Shown here: positions 54,772 through 63,868 of the stretch, piece after piece
Layout of the letters: every line of letters begins with the position of its first letter
How positions within the stretch are numbered: position 1 is the stretch's first letter
Origin: Pseudomonas parasichuanensis
GTDB lineage: Bacteria; Pseudomonadota; Gammaproteobacteria; Pseudomonadales; Pseudomonadaceae
DNA: 64,000 nucleotides
Assembly: GCF_021601385.1 (NCBI RefSeq)
Contig: NZ_BQHO01000029.1
Span: forward strand, 20,051-84,050
Direction of reading: 5' to 3'
The notes under the pieces: generated by a model
The model's input: only the letters and a program-made list of their open reading frames with translations
The model's database searches: none
What the model was told of the DNA's origin: nothing
Position numbers and translations under genes: made by a program

Positions 54772-55215
54772 ATGACAACGGACAGGTTCATGCAAGCGGC
54801 CATCGACGAAGCCCGCAAGGGGCTCGAGGAAGGCGGCATACCCATTGGCTCGGTGCTGGTGCACGACGGCAAGATCATTGGCCGTGGCCACAACCGCCGG
54901 GTGCAACAAGGCAGCGCCATCCTGCACGGCGAAATGGATGCACTGGAAAACGCAGGGCGCCAACCGGCCAGTGTCTACCGGGAAGCCACCCTCTATACCA
55001 CCTTGTCGCCCTGTGCCATGTGCAGCGGCGCGATTCTGCTGTATGGCATAAAACAGGTGATCATCGGCGAAAACACCACTTTTCTTGGTGAAGAAGAGTT
55101 GCTGGCGAGCCGAGGCGTAGAACTGGACGTGCGCCACGACAAAGACTGCAAAAAGATGATGCGTGATTTCATCGAGGCGAAGCCGCAACTGTGGAATGAA
55201 GACATTGGCCGCTGA
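54772..55215 (+). CDS. Yeast-type cytosine deaminase-like protein
   Basis: A 147-residue zinc deaminase that follows the Fcy1 pattern closely: GGIPIGSVLV, GRGHNRRVQQGSAILHGEMDALENAGR (zinc His52, Glu54), YTTLSPCAMCSGAI (Cys81, Cys84), GIKQVIIGEN and a C-terminal W141-NEDIG that in yeast Fcy1 closes over the base. These features separate it from TadA and from guanine deaminase. It probably deaminates cytosine or a similar free base; bacteria more often use the unrelated CodA. An AAGGAAG site precedes ATG. Possibly co-transcribed with the hybrid kinase. Confidence 0.83.
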   Translation: MTTDRFMQAAIDEARKGLEEGGIPIGSVLVHDGKIIGRGHNRRVQQGSAILHGEMDALENAGRQPASVYREATLYTTLSPCAMCSGAILLYGIKQVIIGENTTFLGEEELLASRGVELDVRHDKDCKKMMRDFIEAKPQLWNEDIGR

Positions 55216-55240
55216 CCACTCTGAGCAAGGGGCCGCGCAG

Positions 55241-57256
55241 ATGATTCACCTGGCGCCCGTTTCGAGCGCCCGGGCAGAGGGCGGCGAGCAGATCAGCAGC
55301 TTCAACTGGGGGGCAACGCCCTTGGGGCCCCTGACACGATGGCCCCCAGCCTTGCGCATTGCCGTGGACATGTTGCTGCTGTCCGCCTACCCCTGTGCGC
55401 TGGTCTGGGGCCCGGGGCTGACGGTGATCCACAACCCAGCCTATCCAGTGCCACCGAGCGGGCGTTCACATGCCCTGGGTGACAGTTTCGACGCACTTTG
55501 GGCAACGGCCTGGGACGATATGGGGGCCGCTGTTTTCCAGGCGCTTGAAGGGCAGGGCAGCTTCAGCGAGAACACCCTCTTGACGGTCGAGCGGCAAGGG
55601 CGCAAGGAACAAGCGTGGTTCACCTGCTGCTACTCGCCGATCCGCGACGACCAGGGCGCGGTGGCGGGTTTCCTGCACGCGCTGATCGAAACCACCGCCA
55701 GTGTCGAAAGCACGCGCGAATGGCGCGAACTGGCTCAATCATTCGAAGCGCAGCTCTCGCTCTACATGGCCGAGAGTGAACATACCTGGCAGTTGTCGCC
55801 TGATGTGATGCTGATGCTCGACGCCCAGTTGCACGTGCGCATGGCCAACCCGGCCTGGCACCGGTTGTCGGGTTTGACGGATGAGCAGCAAACGCCGGTA
55901 GCGCTGCTGGAGTTGATCCACCCGGCCGAGCGTACCGAGGCCAGGCTGGCCCTGATGGCGCTGATGCAGGGGCATGACACCCCGGCCTTCGAGGCCCGCA
56001 TGCGTCACGCTGAAGGGCACTACTGCTGGCTGCGTTGGCATGCTGTGCCGGGCCAGGCGCTGCCAATGCTGATTGGTCGCAGCATCAGCGAAGAGCGCCA
56101 ATCCGTTCAGCGCATGGCGCAAGCGGCGGTACGTGACAGCCAGCGCATGGAATCGGTGGTCAAGGTGGCGGGCGGCCTGGCCCATGAAATGAACAACGTC
56201 CTGTCGGGGGTGGGCAGCAGCCTGGAATTGCTTGAGCGGCGCCTGGCCCAGGGCCGGCTTGAGCGCTTGGACAGCTACGTGCAGATGGCCCGCGAATGCG
56301 CCCAGCGGGCCATCGGCCTGACCCAGAACTTGCTGGCGTTCGCCCGCAGCCAGCCGTTGTCGCCCAACCCGCTGGATATCAACCAGCTGATCCGCGAAGC
56401 GCAACCGATGCTGGAGCAGTGCGTCGGCGCCGAGATGCACCTGAACTGGCAGTTGGACATCGCACCCTGGCCTGTTCAGCTGGACCCCGACCAACTGCGC
56501 AACGCCATGCTGCACCTGTGTGCCAATGCGCGCGACGCTTGCCTTGGTCGTGGCCACCTGTCGATCCGTACCAGCAATGAGCGCTTGGCCGATGCGACGG
56601 GTGAACTGCCGGCGGGTGACTATGTCATGGTCCAGGTCGAGGATGACGGCCATGGCATGTCGGCAGACGATGCGGCGCGTGCTTTCGAGCCGTTTTTTAC
56701 CACCAAGCCCCTCGGGCAGGGCTCGGGCCTGGGGTTACCCATGGTGCATGGCTTCGTGCGCCAGTCCGGTGGCCAGGTCTGGATAGAGTCGAAGTTGCAG
56801 CAGGGCACTCAAATCGTGCTGATGTTTCCTCGTTATTCGGGTAGCCAGCCGATACCCGTAGCCTCGCCGATCACACTGGAGGCAAGGCATGGCGAGCGTG
56901 TGCTGCTGATCGATGACGAGCTAAACCTGCGCGGTTTGATCAAGGAAATACTGGTAGACCGCGGTTTCGAGGTGTGCGATGTGACCGACGCCAATACCGC
57001 GCTGGGGCAGTACCGTCATGCTGGCCCATTCGATCTGGTGATCACCGACATCGGCTTGCCGGGCGGCTTCAACGGGCGTCAGGTAGCCAGGGCGCTGCGC
57101 ATGATCAATCCCGAACAGAAAATCCTGTTCATCACTGGTTTCACCGAGGACCCGGTGGATCAACACCTGCTCGACGAGCCCGGTACGGCCTTGCTGCTCA
57201 AACCATTCACGCTGGAAAGCCTGGTGACGCAAGTTAACCGCATGCTGCAGGCCTGA
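55241..57256 (+). CDS. Hybrid sensor histidine kinase with PAS domains
   Basis: A 671-residue soluble hybrid kinase. No membrane segment: the N-terminal half has two PAS-like domains (about 20-180 and 190-300; ALVWGPGLTVIHNPAY, VMLMLDAQLHVRMANPAW). The phospho-accepting His315 lies in GGLAHEMNNVLSGV, the ATPase domain has NAMLHLCANARDAC, DDGHGM and GSGLGLPMVHGF, and the C-terminal receiver has Asp603 in LVITDIGLPGG. An alternative ATG at 55196 would overlap the deaminase. Paralogue of the neighbour on the other strand. Confidence 0.9.
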   Translation: MIHLAPVSSARAEGGEQISSFNWGATPLGPLTRWPPALRIAVDMLLLSAYPCALVWGPGLTVIHNPAYPVPPSGRSHALGDSFDALWATAWDDMGAAVFQALEGQGSFSENTLLTVERQGRKEQAWFTCCYSPIRDDQGAVAGFLHALIETTASVESTREWRELAQSFEAQLSLYMAESEHTWQLSPDVMLMLDAQLHVRMANPAWHRLSGLTDEQQTPVALLELIHPAERTEARLALMALMQGHDTPAFEARMRHAEGHYCWLRWHAVPGQALPMLIGRSISEERQSVQRMAQAAVRDSQRMESVVKVAGGLAHEMNNVLSGVGSSLELLERRLAQGRLERLDSYVQMARECAQRAIGLTQNLLAFARSQPLSPNPLDINQLIREAQPMLEQCVGAEMHLNWQLDIAPWPVQLDPDQLRNAMLHLCANARDACLGRGHLSIRTSNERLADATGELPAGDYVMVQVEDDGHGMSADDAARAFEPFFTTKPLGQGSGLGLPMVHGFVRQSGGQVWIESKLQQGTQIVLMFPRYSGSQPIPVASPITLEARHGERVLLIDDELNLRGLIKEILVDRGFEVCDVTDANTALGQYRHAGPFDLVITDIGLPGGFNGRQVARALRMINPEQKILFITGFTEDPVDQHLLDEPGTALLLKPFTLESLVTQVNRMLQA

Positions 57257-57262
57257 TCCTTC

Positions 57263-58843
57263 TCAGGGCGCCACCAGCATCCGCGCGACCTGCTTGCGCA
57301 GCTGCTCCATGGCGAAGGGCTTGCGCAACAACTGCATCCCGGTAGCCAGAAACGCATCCCGAGCCATCGCGGTTTGCGCGAAACCCGTTATGAACAGTAC
57401 CGGCAGCCCTGGGCGCAAGCGCCGGGCGATTTCCGCCAGTTGCCGGCCGTTCATGCCTGGTAGCCCGACGTCGCTGATCATCAAGCCGAACGGCTGTGCC
57501 GAATGCAGCCAACGCAGGGCCTCACTGGCATTTTGCGTAGCACGACAGGGGTAGCCTTCTTCCTCCAGGGTCCGCTCGACCAGCTCGCGCACATCCGGGT
57601 CGTCCTCCACCAGCAGGATGTCCTGGCAGTCACTGGCCGGTCGCGGGGGCGCGGTGCCGAGCTGTGGCTGGCTGTCGGTATGACGCGGCAAGTACAGGCG
57701 TACCCGGGTTCCTTTGCCGATCTGGCTGTCGAGGGTCAGGTAACCGCGTGACTGCCGGCTGAAACCATAGACCATCGACAGCCCCAGGCCGACACCCTGG
57801 CCAGTCGGCTTGGTGGTAAAGAACGGTTCGATGGCATGCTCCAGGGTGGCTTGCGACATCCCCTGGCCGCTGTCGCGGATGCTCAGGCACAGATAGTCTC
57901 CGCGTGCCAGCCCGGCGTTGGCGGGCGGGTCGCTGGCGACCTGGACGTTGTCCGCCTCAACGCTCAGCACACCACCGCTGGGCATGGCCTCGCAGGCGTT
58001 GCGCAGGAGGTTGTCCAGCGACGCCTGCAACTGCTCGCCATCGGCGTTGGCGACCCACAGCTGTGTGGCAAGGCGCACCTGCAGCTCGATACCTGCACCC
58101 AGTTTGGCGGCCAGGGCATCAGGGGTCAGCAGCGCGCGCAGGTCGATGGCCTGGCTTTGCAGTGACTGGCGAGAGGAGAACGCCAACAGCCGATGGGTCA
58201 GCATGGCGGCGCGGGCCACGGCCTGCTGGCCCAGGCGCAAGGGGGGCTCCAGGCCCTCGCTGCGGCCCTGGCGCAGGCGTTTGTCGATCAGCTCAAGGCT
58301 GCCGCCGATGCTGGTCAGCAAATTGTTGAAGTCGTGGGCGACGCCGCCGGCCAGCTGCCCGATAGCCTCCATCTTGCGTGTCTGCTGCAACGCCTGGTCG
58401 TCGGCCTGTTGTTGCCGTGCCAGGGCCTCTAGCTGGTCGCACAGGTCTCGAGCCTGGTATTGCCGGCGGCGAGCACGCAGCGCCCACTGCACCAGGCTCA
58501 ACAGTAGCTCGTCAGGGTAGGGTGGGGCGAGCGGCAGCAGGTTGCCCAGCACTGCGCAAGTGTCGGCCTCGGCGTGACTGGTGAGCAGCACCACGGGCAG
58601 ATCGGACCAGCCGGGTTGCTGGGCGAGGTAGCGGTGCAAGGGGGACTGGCGGTCGTGCGGTAGCGCCTGCTCGATCACCACCAGCAACCCTGCGCCCTCG
58701 CTGAGCCAGCGGCTCAGCCGCCTCACATCGGCCGTGCGACGGCTGTGAATACCGGCTTGCCTGAGCAAGCGGCAGGTGTTCGTCCCCACCTGGGCAGGCG
58801 CCAGGACCAGGGCGCGTTCTTCCACAGCCAGGCATGCGGCCAA
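57263..58843 (-). CDS. Hybrid histidine kinase with degenerate N-terminal receiver
   Basis: A 526-residue soluble kinase. TTG start supported by AGGAG ten bases upstream. The N-terminal 120 residues look like a receiver fold whose phospho-Asp is Glu58 ([10 protein letters not shown]). A coiled helix leads to HisKA with His170 in [14 protein letters not shown], ATPase motifs [16 protein letters not shown] and [12 protein letters not shown], then a normal receiver with Asp458 in [11 protein letters not shown]. It ends six bases before its paralogue on the other strand. The stimulus is unknown. Confidence 0.88.
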   Translation of the reverse strand: MAACLAVEERALVLAPAQVGTNTCRLLRQAGIHSRRTADVRRLSRWLSEGAGLLVVIEQALPHDRQSPLHRYLAQQPGWSDLPVVLLTSHAEADTCAVLGNLLPLAPPYPDELLLSLVQWALRARRRQYQARDLCDQLEALARQQQADDQALQQTRKMEAIGQLAGGVAHDFNNLLTSIGGSLELIDKRLRQGRSEGLEPPLRLGQQAVARAAMLTHRLLAFSSRQSLQSQAIDLRALLTPDALAAKLGAGIELQVRLATQLWVANADGEQLQASLDNLLRNACEAMPSGGVLSVEADNVQVASDPPANAGLARGDYLCLSIRDSGQGMSQATLEHAIEPFFTTKPTGQGVGLGLSMVYGFSRQSRGYLTLDSQIGKGTRVRLYLPRHTDSQPQLGTAPPRPASDCQDILLVEDDPDVRELVERTLEEEGYPCRATQNASEALRWLHSAQPFGLMISDVGLPGMNGRQLAEIARRLRPGLPVLFITGFAQTAMARDAFLATGMQLLRKPFAMEQLRKQVARMLVAP

Positions 58844-58951
58844 GACGGTTCTCCTGTGACGTTGGGCCCACCGTGATGGCGGTACCGCCTTCCTTCTCCT
58901 ATCACTGGACTCTCGCCGGGGCCCTGGGGTTCAACCGGATTGTCGCAGGTG

Positions 58952-60007
58952 TCACAGGCCCTGCTGCAGCAGCGGGTCGTCCGGGTTCTGTCGCTCAAGC
59001 TCGGCCAGCAGCACCTGGACGTTCTGCAGTTGGCCGGTTTCCTTCCAGTACTCGATCAGCAGCACCCGCGCCCGGCGGTTGGCGGGCTGGCGGCTGAGCA
59101 GGGTCTGCAGTTGTTGCTGCGCGGCCTGCACTTGTTCCAGCTGATGCAGGGTGACGGCAAGCGTGTAGCGGTAGTCGCTGTTATCGGGCTCCAGCTCGAC
59201 CGCCCGCGACAGTGCCAGCAGGGCGTATTCGTGCTGGTCGTGGCGGGTCAGCCACAACCCCAGTTGGTACTGCAGGAAGGCCGAATCCGGGCTGAGCGCC
59301 AAGGCCTTGCGCAGCACCTCGCGAGAGGTGTCGTGGCGGCCCTGGCGTTCCAGCAGGCGCACCTGGGTCGCCAGGGCGTCCAGGTTTTCGGGGGCCAGCG
59401 CCAGGGCGCGGCCGAGTGCAGCGCCCGCGGCGTCATAGGCCTGCTCGTGCATGTACAGGCGCGCCAGGTGAATCTGTGCGTCGGCGTCGTCGGGTTGTTG
59501 TTCGAGGGTTTGCTGGTACTGCTCCAGCGCTTGCTGCAGCGGGCCGAAATACAGGCCGATGGCATCCGGGTCAAGGCCGAGCAGGGCGTCCACCACGGCA
59601 AAGCGTACGCTCTGTTCGTCATCGTCAAGCAACGGCCCCAACACCAGGCTGCGCTGGGAGGCCGGCAACAGCCGGCGGATACTGGCGATGGCGGAGCGGC
59701 GGACCAGGGGGTCGCCCTGCTCAAGGTCCTGCCTGGCCAGTTTCAGCGCCTGGGGTGACGGGTAGTTGGGCAATTCGGCGTACAGCGCGGCGCGGCGGAT
59801 CGCCGGCAGGTCGTTGCGCTGCAGTTGCTGGTACAGCACCCGCGCGGCGCCCGGCTGGCCATCATGGGCCTGGCGCAGGGCCTTGGCGTAACTGTGCGGC
59901 GGCAGCGTCGGTGGGGTGGATTGCGGAGTACGCCACAGGTAAGCGAGCACGCCTGGCACCAGGATCAGCAGCAACAGGGCGATCAGGATAAGCGGGCGGC
60001 GTGGCAT
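58952..60007 (-). CDS. HEAT/TPR repeat membrane protein
   Basis: A 351-residue protein with an N-terminal membrane anchor (about 4-24, RRPLILIALLLLILVPGVLAYLW). Residues 40-150 resemble HEAT-like repeats (DPLVRRSAIASIRRLL, DEQSVRFAVVDALL) and 160-345 are tetratricopeptide repeats (DADAQIHLARLYMHEQAYDAAGAALGRAL, DSAFLQYQLGLWLTRHDQHEYALLALSRAVEL). It likely scaffolds other proteins at the periplasmic face. A gap of 108 bases precedes the kinase on the same strand. Confidence 0.78.
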   Translation of the reverse strand: MPRRPLILIALLLLILVPGVLAYLWRTPQSTPPTLPPHSYAKALRQAHDGQPGAARVLYQQLQRNDLPAIRRAALYAELPNYPSPQALKLARQDLEQGDPLVRRSAIASIRRLLPASQRSLVLGPLLDDDEQSVRFAVVDALLGLDPDAIGLYFGPLQQALEQYQQTLEQQPDDADAQIHLARLYMHEQAYDAAGAALGRALALAPENLDALATQVRLLERQGRHDTSREVLRKALALSPDSAFLQYQLGLWLTRHDQHEYALLALSRAVELEPDNSDYRYTLAVTLHQLEQVQAAQQQLQTLLSRQPANRRARVLLIEYWKETGQLQNVQVLLAELERQNPDDPLLQQGL

Positions 60008-60119
60008 CGGGCAGTCCGTGGCGGCGGGAAGCCCAGAGCTTGGGACAGCCGGCCAGTAAATGCAACGGGCGAGGAGTCGGGTATGATGCGCGCCTTTCCC
60101 AAGCATTGAGGCCTGATCC

Positions 60120-60911
60120 ATGTCCCTGAGCGCTGAACAGACCGTCGAATTTCGTGCCTTCGCCGAACAGCTGGCCGATGCCGCCGCCGTGGCGATCCAG
60201 CCGTACTTTCGCGCCAGCCTTGACGTCGAAGACAAGGGCGGGCGTCTATATGACCCGGTGACCGTGGCCGACAAGGCTGCCGAAGATGCCATGCGCGAGC
60301 TGATCCAGGTGCAATACCCGGCACATGGCATCCTCGGCGAGGAGCATGGCGCAGCTGTGGGCAGCAGCCCGCTGACCTGGGTACTCGACCCGATCGACGG
60401 CACTCGCGCCTTCATCACCGGGCTGCCGCTGTGGGGCACGCTGATTGCGCTAAACGATGGCACGCGCCCGGTCATCGGGGTGATGAACCAGCCGTTCACC
60501 GGCGAGCGTTTCGTCGGCACCCCCGAAGGCGCATGGCGCAGTGGCACGCCCCTGAAAACCCGGGCCTGCGCCGAGCTTTCTGCGGCCACGCTGATGTGCA
60601 CCACGCCAGACATGTTCGATAGCGCCGCGCGCAAGGCCGCCTTCGAGCAGGTGGCCGGCCAGGCCAGGCTGATGCGCTACGGTGGCGACTGCTATGCCTA
60701 CTGCATGCTCGCTTCGGGGTTTGTCGACGTGATCGTCGAGGCCAGCCTGCAGCCGTATGACGTGCAGGCGCTGATGCCGATCATCGAGGGTGCCGGCGGG
60801 GTGATCACCGCCTGGGATGGCAGCACCGCACAACACGGCGGCTGCGTGGTGGCCTGCGGCGACCCGGCACTGCATGCGCAGGTGGTGGCGATGCTGCGTC
60901 ACGCCATGTGA
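60120..60911 (+). CDS. hisN: Inositol monophosphatase-family histidinol-phosphatase
   Basis: A 263-residue Mg-dependent phosphatase. Metal ligands appear in order: GILGEEHG (Glu), WVLDPIDGTRAFITGLP (Asp-Pro-Ile-Asp) and EASLQPYDVQALMPIIEGAGG (final Asp). The R-A-F-I-T-G-L-P stretch is typical of the HisN-type group that removes phosphate from histidinol phosphate rather than of inositol phosphatase. Adjacent his genes are absent, which is normal in pseudomonads. Confidence 0.82.
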   Translation: MSLSAEQTVEFRAFAEQLADAAAVAIQPYFRASLDVEDKGGRLYDPVTVADKAAEDAMRELIQVQYPAHGILGEEHGAAVGSSPLTWVLDPIDGTRAFITGLPLWGTLIALNDGTRPVIGVMNQPFTGERFVGTPEGAWRSGTPLKTRACAELSAATLMCTTPDMFDSAARKAAFEQVAGQARLMRYGGDCYAYCMLASGFVDVIVEASLQPYDVQALMPIIEGAGGVITAWDGSTAQHGGCVVACGDPALHAQVVAMLRHAM

Positions 60912-61007
60912 GGGCTGCCCGCCATCGCACTTTTTCGCGTTTGCGCGCTCTATGCATGGCCAGGCTACGCCGACCCCCAGCGTAGCCATTGACCAGCTCC
61001 GGTGCCG

Positions 61008-61742
61008 ATGGCCGCAAAACGACTCGATATGCTCCCTCGTGGCCTGCTGCTGGCAGGTGCCTTGATTTGCCTGGGGGCGTGCACCCAGCAGCAGGGCCGC
61101 GACATGCTCAGCCAGTTCGGCAACGGCAAGCCCGACGAACTGTTCCAGACCAGTGTCGACCGCATGGCCACGCTGTCCATGCGCGACAACCTGCAAAGCC
61201 TTTACCTGCTGATGGACAAGCTGTACCTGCGCAACCCCAACCAGTGGAAACAGTCTGGTTATCTCGACGCCACCACCGCTGCCCGGCAGATCCGCATCGC
61301 CATCGAGCAGCGCCAGCCCTTGGCTCAGCTCGGCGAACGGCGTGACCTGGCGGCACTGAGTTATGCCCTGAGCCCCGAGTTCAAGGGCGACCGGGTCGGT
61401 GCCTTCATCTACGCCATCGGCAGCATGCTGGTCACTGCCCACGGCGGGCGCACTGCGTTCTACATGACCGACACCCTCGACCCGCTGTTCATCAACAACG
61501 CCGCGCGCAATATCGAGAAAGCCACCTGGATGCTCGGCCAGCGCCAGGATGCCAACGGCGTGCTGCTGCTGTTCTCCAACGAAATCTCCGAGCAGGGCAG
61601 CAACCTGAGCTTTGCCGTGGAGTTCGGCAAGGTGGTCGCGCGCCTCGACCTGCTGGCGCAGATGCTCGACGAACGCTACCGGCGCATCGGGCTCAACTAT
61701 GCGCAGAGCCTGCTGCTGCTGAATTTCCTGCCGGTGCAATGA
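61008..61742 (+). CDS. Hypothetical lipoprotein (244 aa)
   Basis: A lipoprotein signal ends with the lipobox LGAC (MLPRGLLLAGALICLGACTQQ). The start may be ATG at 61008 or seven codons later at MLPRG; neither has a clear site. The mature part is alpha-helical with FQTSVDRMATLSMRDNLQSLYLL, YAIGSMLVTAHGGRTAFYMTD and a C-terminal RRIGLNYAQSLLLLNFLP. No domain recognised; it may be tethered to the outer membrane. Confidence 0.68.
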   Translation: MAAKRLDMLPRGLLLAGALICLGACTQQQGRDMLSQFGNGKPDELFQTSVDRMATLSMRDNLQSLYLLMDKLYLRNPNQWKQSGYLDATTAARQIRIAIEQRQPLAQLGERRDLAALSYALSPEFKGDRVGAFIYAIGSMLVTAHGGRTAFYMTDTLDPLFINNAARNIEKATWMLGQRQDANGVLLLFSNEISEQGSNLSFAVEFGKVVARLDLLAQMLDERYRRIGLNYAQSLLLLNFLPVQ

Positions 61743-61980
61743 GTTGTGCGGTAATCGAACGCCAGGCCTGTGCCAGTGTCCGCTGTCCGCCCGCCGTTTG
61801 CCTTGGTCGCATTGCCCTCGATCCTGCTTTTTGCTTAGTGTGACGCTCATCACCCGACCGTCGCCTGCCCCTGCACCCCGATGACGGTTGGATAGAATGA
61901 CCGTGAACGACCGCAGCCACATGCCCACAAGGCCGTAGGCCGCGGCGCCCATAACAATAACGATGGCGAGTGCCTTGCCC

Positions 61981-62937
61981 ATGGAAAGCCGCCTGTTGAG
62001 CGAGCAAAGCTGCGTGTTCCACCGCGCCGACCCGTACGCGGTGTCCGACTACGTCAACCAGCATGTGGGCCAGCACCACATTGGTCTGTCCCGTACCACC
62101 CACCCCCAGGCCAGCCTCAGCCACCGCAAGTTCGCCGAGCTGGACCTGTGTCGCATCAGCTATGGCGGCAGTGTGCGGGTGACCTCGCCGGCGCTGGAAA
62201 CCATCTTCCACCTGCAGGTGCTGCTCAACGGTAACTGCCTGTGGCGCGGCCACCAGCGCGAGCACCACCTGGTACCGGGCGAGCTGCTGCTGATCAACCC
62301 GGACGACCCGGTCGACCTGACCTATTCCGATGACTGCGAGAAATTCATCCTCAAGGTGCCGGTGCATCTGCTCGACTCAATCTGTGACGAACAGCGCTGG
62401 CAGCGCCCCAGCGGCGGCGTGCGCTTTGTGCGCAACCACTACCGGTTGGAGGAACTGGACGGTTTCCTGAATCTGCTGGGGATGATCTGCAACGAGGCCG
62501 AAGTCAGCGATTCGCTGCCCAGGGTACAGGGCCACTACAGCCAGATCGTCGCCAGCAAGCTGCTGACGCTGATGAACACCAACGTGCGCAAGGACTCCCT
62601 GGGTGGCACGCAGGCCAGCCTGGAGCGAATCCTTGAGCATATCGACGGCAACCTGAAGCTTGAGTTGGCGGCCGAATCCCTGGCCGAGCAGGCCAACATG
62701 AGCCTGCGTTCGTTGTATGGCCTGTTCGACCGACAACTGGGCACCACGCCCAAGCAGTACATCCGACAGCGCAAGCTGGAGCGGGTGAATGCCTGCCTGA
62801 GTGACCCGAGCTGCGTCGTGCGCAGCGTCACCGAGCTGGCGCTGGATTACGGTTTCCTGCACCTGGGGCGGTTTGCCGAGAGTTATCGGCAGCGGTTTGG
62901 CGAGCTGCCTTCGGAGACCTTCAGGCGCCGGGTTTGA
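61981..62937 (+). CDS. benR: BenR/XylS-type AraC-family activator
   Basis: A 318-residue activator. ADPYAVSDYVNQHVG, FAELDLCRISYGGSVRVTSP, LNPDDPVDLTYSDDCEKFI-type segments (here LINPDDPVDLTYSDDCEKFI) and the C-terminal LALDYGFLHLGRFAESYRQRFGELPS match XylS/BenR closely. BenR turns on benzoate dioxygenase genes in response to benzoate. ATG at 61981 gives the known BenR length of 318; an earlier ATG at 61963 has no site. No ben genes are visible next to it in the remaining kilobase. Confidence 0.9.
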   Translation: MESRLLSEQSCVFHRADPYAVSDYVNQHVGQHHIGLSRTTHPQASLSHRKFAELDLCRISYGGSVRVTSPALETIFHLQVLLNGNCLWRGHQREHHLVPGELLLINPDDPVDLTYSDDCEKFILKVPVHLLDSICDEQRWQRPSGGVRFVRNHYRLEELDGFLNLLGMICNEAEVSDSLPRVQGHYSQIVASKLLTLMNTNVRKDSLGGTQASLERILEHIDGNLKLELAAESLAEQANMSLRSLYGLFDRQLGTTPKQYIRQRKLERVNACLSDPSCVVRSVTELALDYGFLHLGRFAESYRQRFGELPSETFRRRV

Positions 62938-62947
62938 TCCGAATAGA

Positions 62948-62972
62948 CAAAGGGCTGCATGGCAGCCCTTTG
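62948..62972. terminator. Bidirectional hairpin terminator
   Basis: A perfect 11-bp stem CAAAGGGCTGC / GCAGCCCTTTG with loop ATG lies between the convergent benR and pirin stops. Modest T-rich sequence follows on both strands. Confidence 0.75.
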
Positions 62973-62982
62973 CGATTTGCAC

Positions 62983-63681
62983 TCACGCCACATCGACCAG
63001 GACGATTTCGCTGTCCTCCAGTGCCGTGACCGTCAGCACTGCTTCCTCCTCGATGGCCACGCCATCCCGGGCCTTGGCCTGCAGCCCGTTCACCTCGACC
63101 CGCCCCTTGGCCGGCACCAGGTAGCCGCGCCGGCCTTGGTCAAAGCGGTACTCGGCGCTTTCACCAGCATGCAGGGTAGCGGCCACCAGGCGCGCATCGG
63201 TGCGAATCTGCAGGCTGTCGCCATCGCCTTCGCGGCCACTGGCCAGGGTCACGAAGCCTTCGCCACGTTCACCTTTGGGGAACGGGCGGGTGCCCCAAGA
63301 CGGCGCGTCGCCGACCTTTTCCGGAATGATCCAGATCTGGAAGATTCGCGTATCGACCTTCTCCTGGTTGTATTCGCTGTGCACGATGCCGCTGCCGGCA
63401 CTCATGACCTGCACGTCGCCCGCTTCGGTGCGGCCCTTGTTGCCCAGGCTGTCCTGGTGGGTGATGGCCCCTTCACGGACGTAGGTGATGATCTCCATGT
63501 CGCGGTGCGGGTGCGAGGGGAAGCCACTGCCGGCGGCGATCAGGTCGTCGTTCCATACCCGCAGGTTGCCCCAGTGCATGCGCGCCGGGTCGTAGTACTC
63601 GGCGAACGAGAAGTGGTGGTGGGCGTCGAGCCAGCCGTGGTTGGCGTGGCCAAGGCTTTCGAAGGGTCGCAGTTGCAGCAT
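62983..63681 (-). CDS. Pirin-family protein
   Basis: A 232-residue double cupin. The N-terminal metal site is complete (SHPHRDMEIITYV and GIVHSEYNQE giving three His and one Glu), as in pirins with quercetinase activity; the C-terminal cupin is degenerate. HFSFAEYYDP is the typical start. A GAGGAG site precedes ATG at 63681; an upstream alternative lies within the promoter. Pirins are redox- or stress-linked regulators or dioxygenases. Confidence 0.9.
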   Translation of the reverse strand: MLQLRPFESLGHANHGWLDAHHHFSFAEYYDPARMHWGNLRVWNDDLIAAGSGFPSHPHRDMEIITYVREGAITHQDSLGNKGRTEAGDVQVMSAGSGIVHSEYNQEKVDTRIFQIWIIPEKVGDAPSWGTRPFPKGERGEGFVTLASGREGDGDSLQIRTDARLVAATLHAGESAEYRFDQGRRGYLVPAKGRVEVNGLQAKARDGVAIEEEAVLTVTALEDSEIVLVDVA

Positions 63682-63868
63682 GATGGTACTCCTCTGGATT
63701 CGCTGGAATGGAGCCATGATGCGCGGTTGAAATATCGAAAAAAAGCGTAAATATCGACTTGTTATTATCAGTTAAATGGATATTTATTGTGCGGCACAAC
63801 ATGCGATTCATCGCCTAATCCACTGATACCAAAGCATTCGCTGGCGCTTTAGGGCGGATGAGGCGAAC

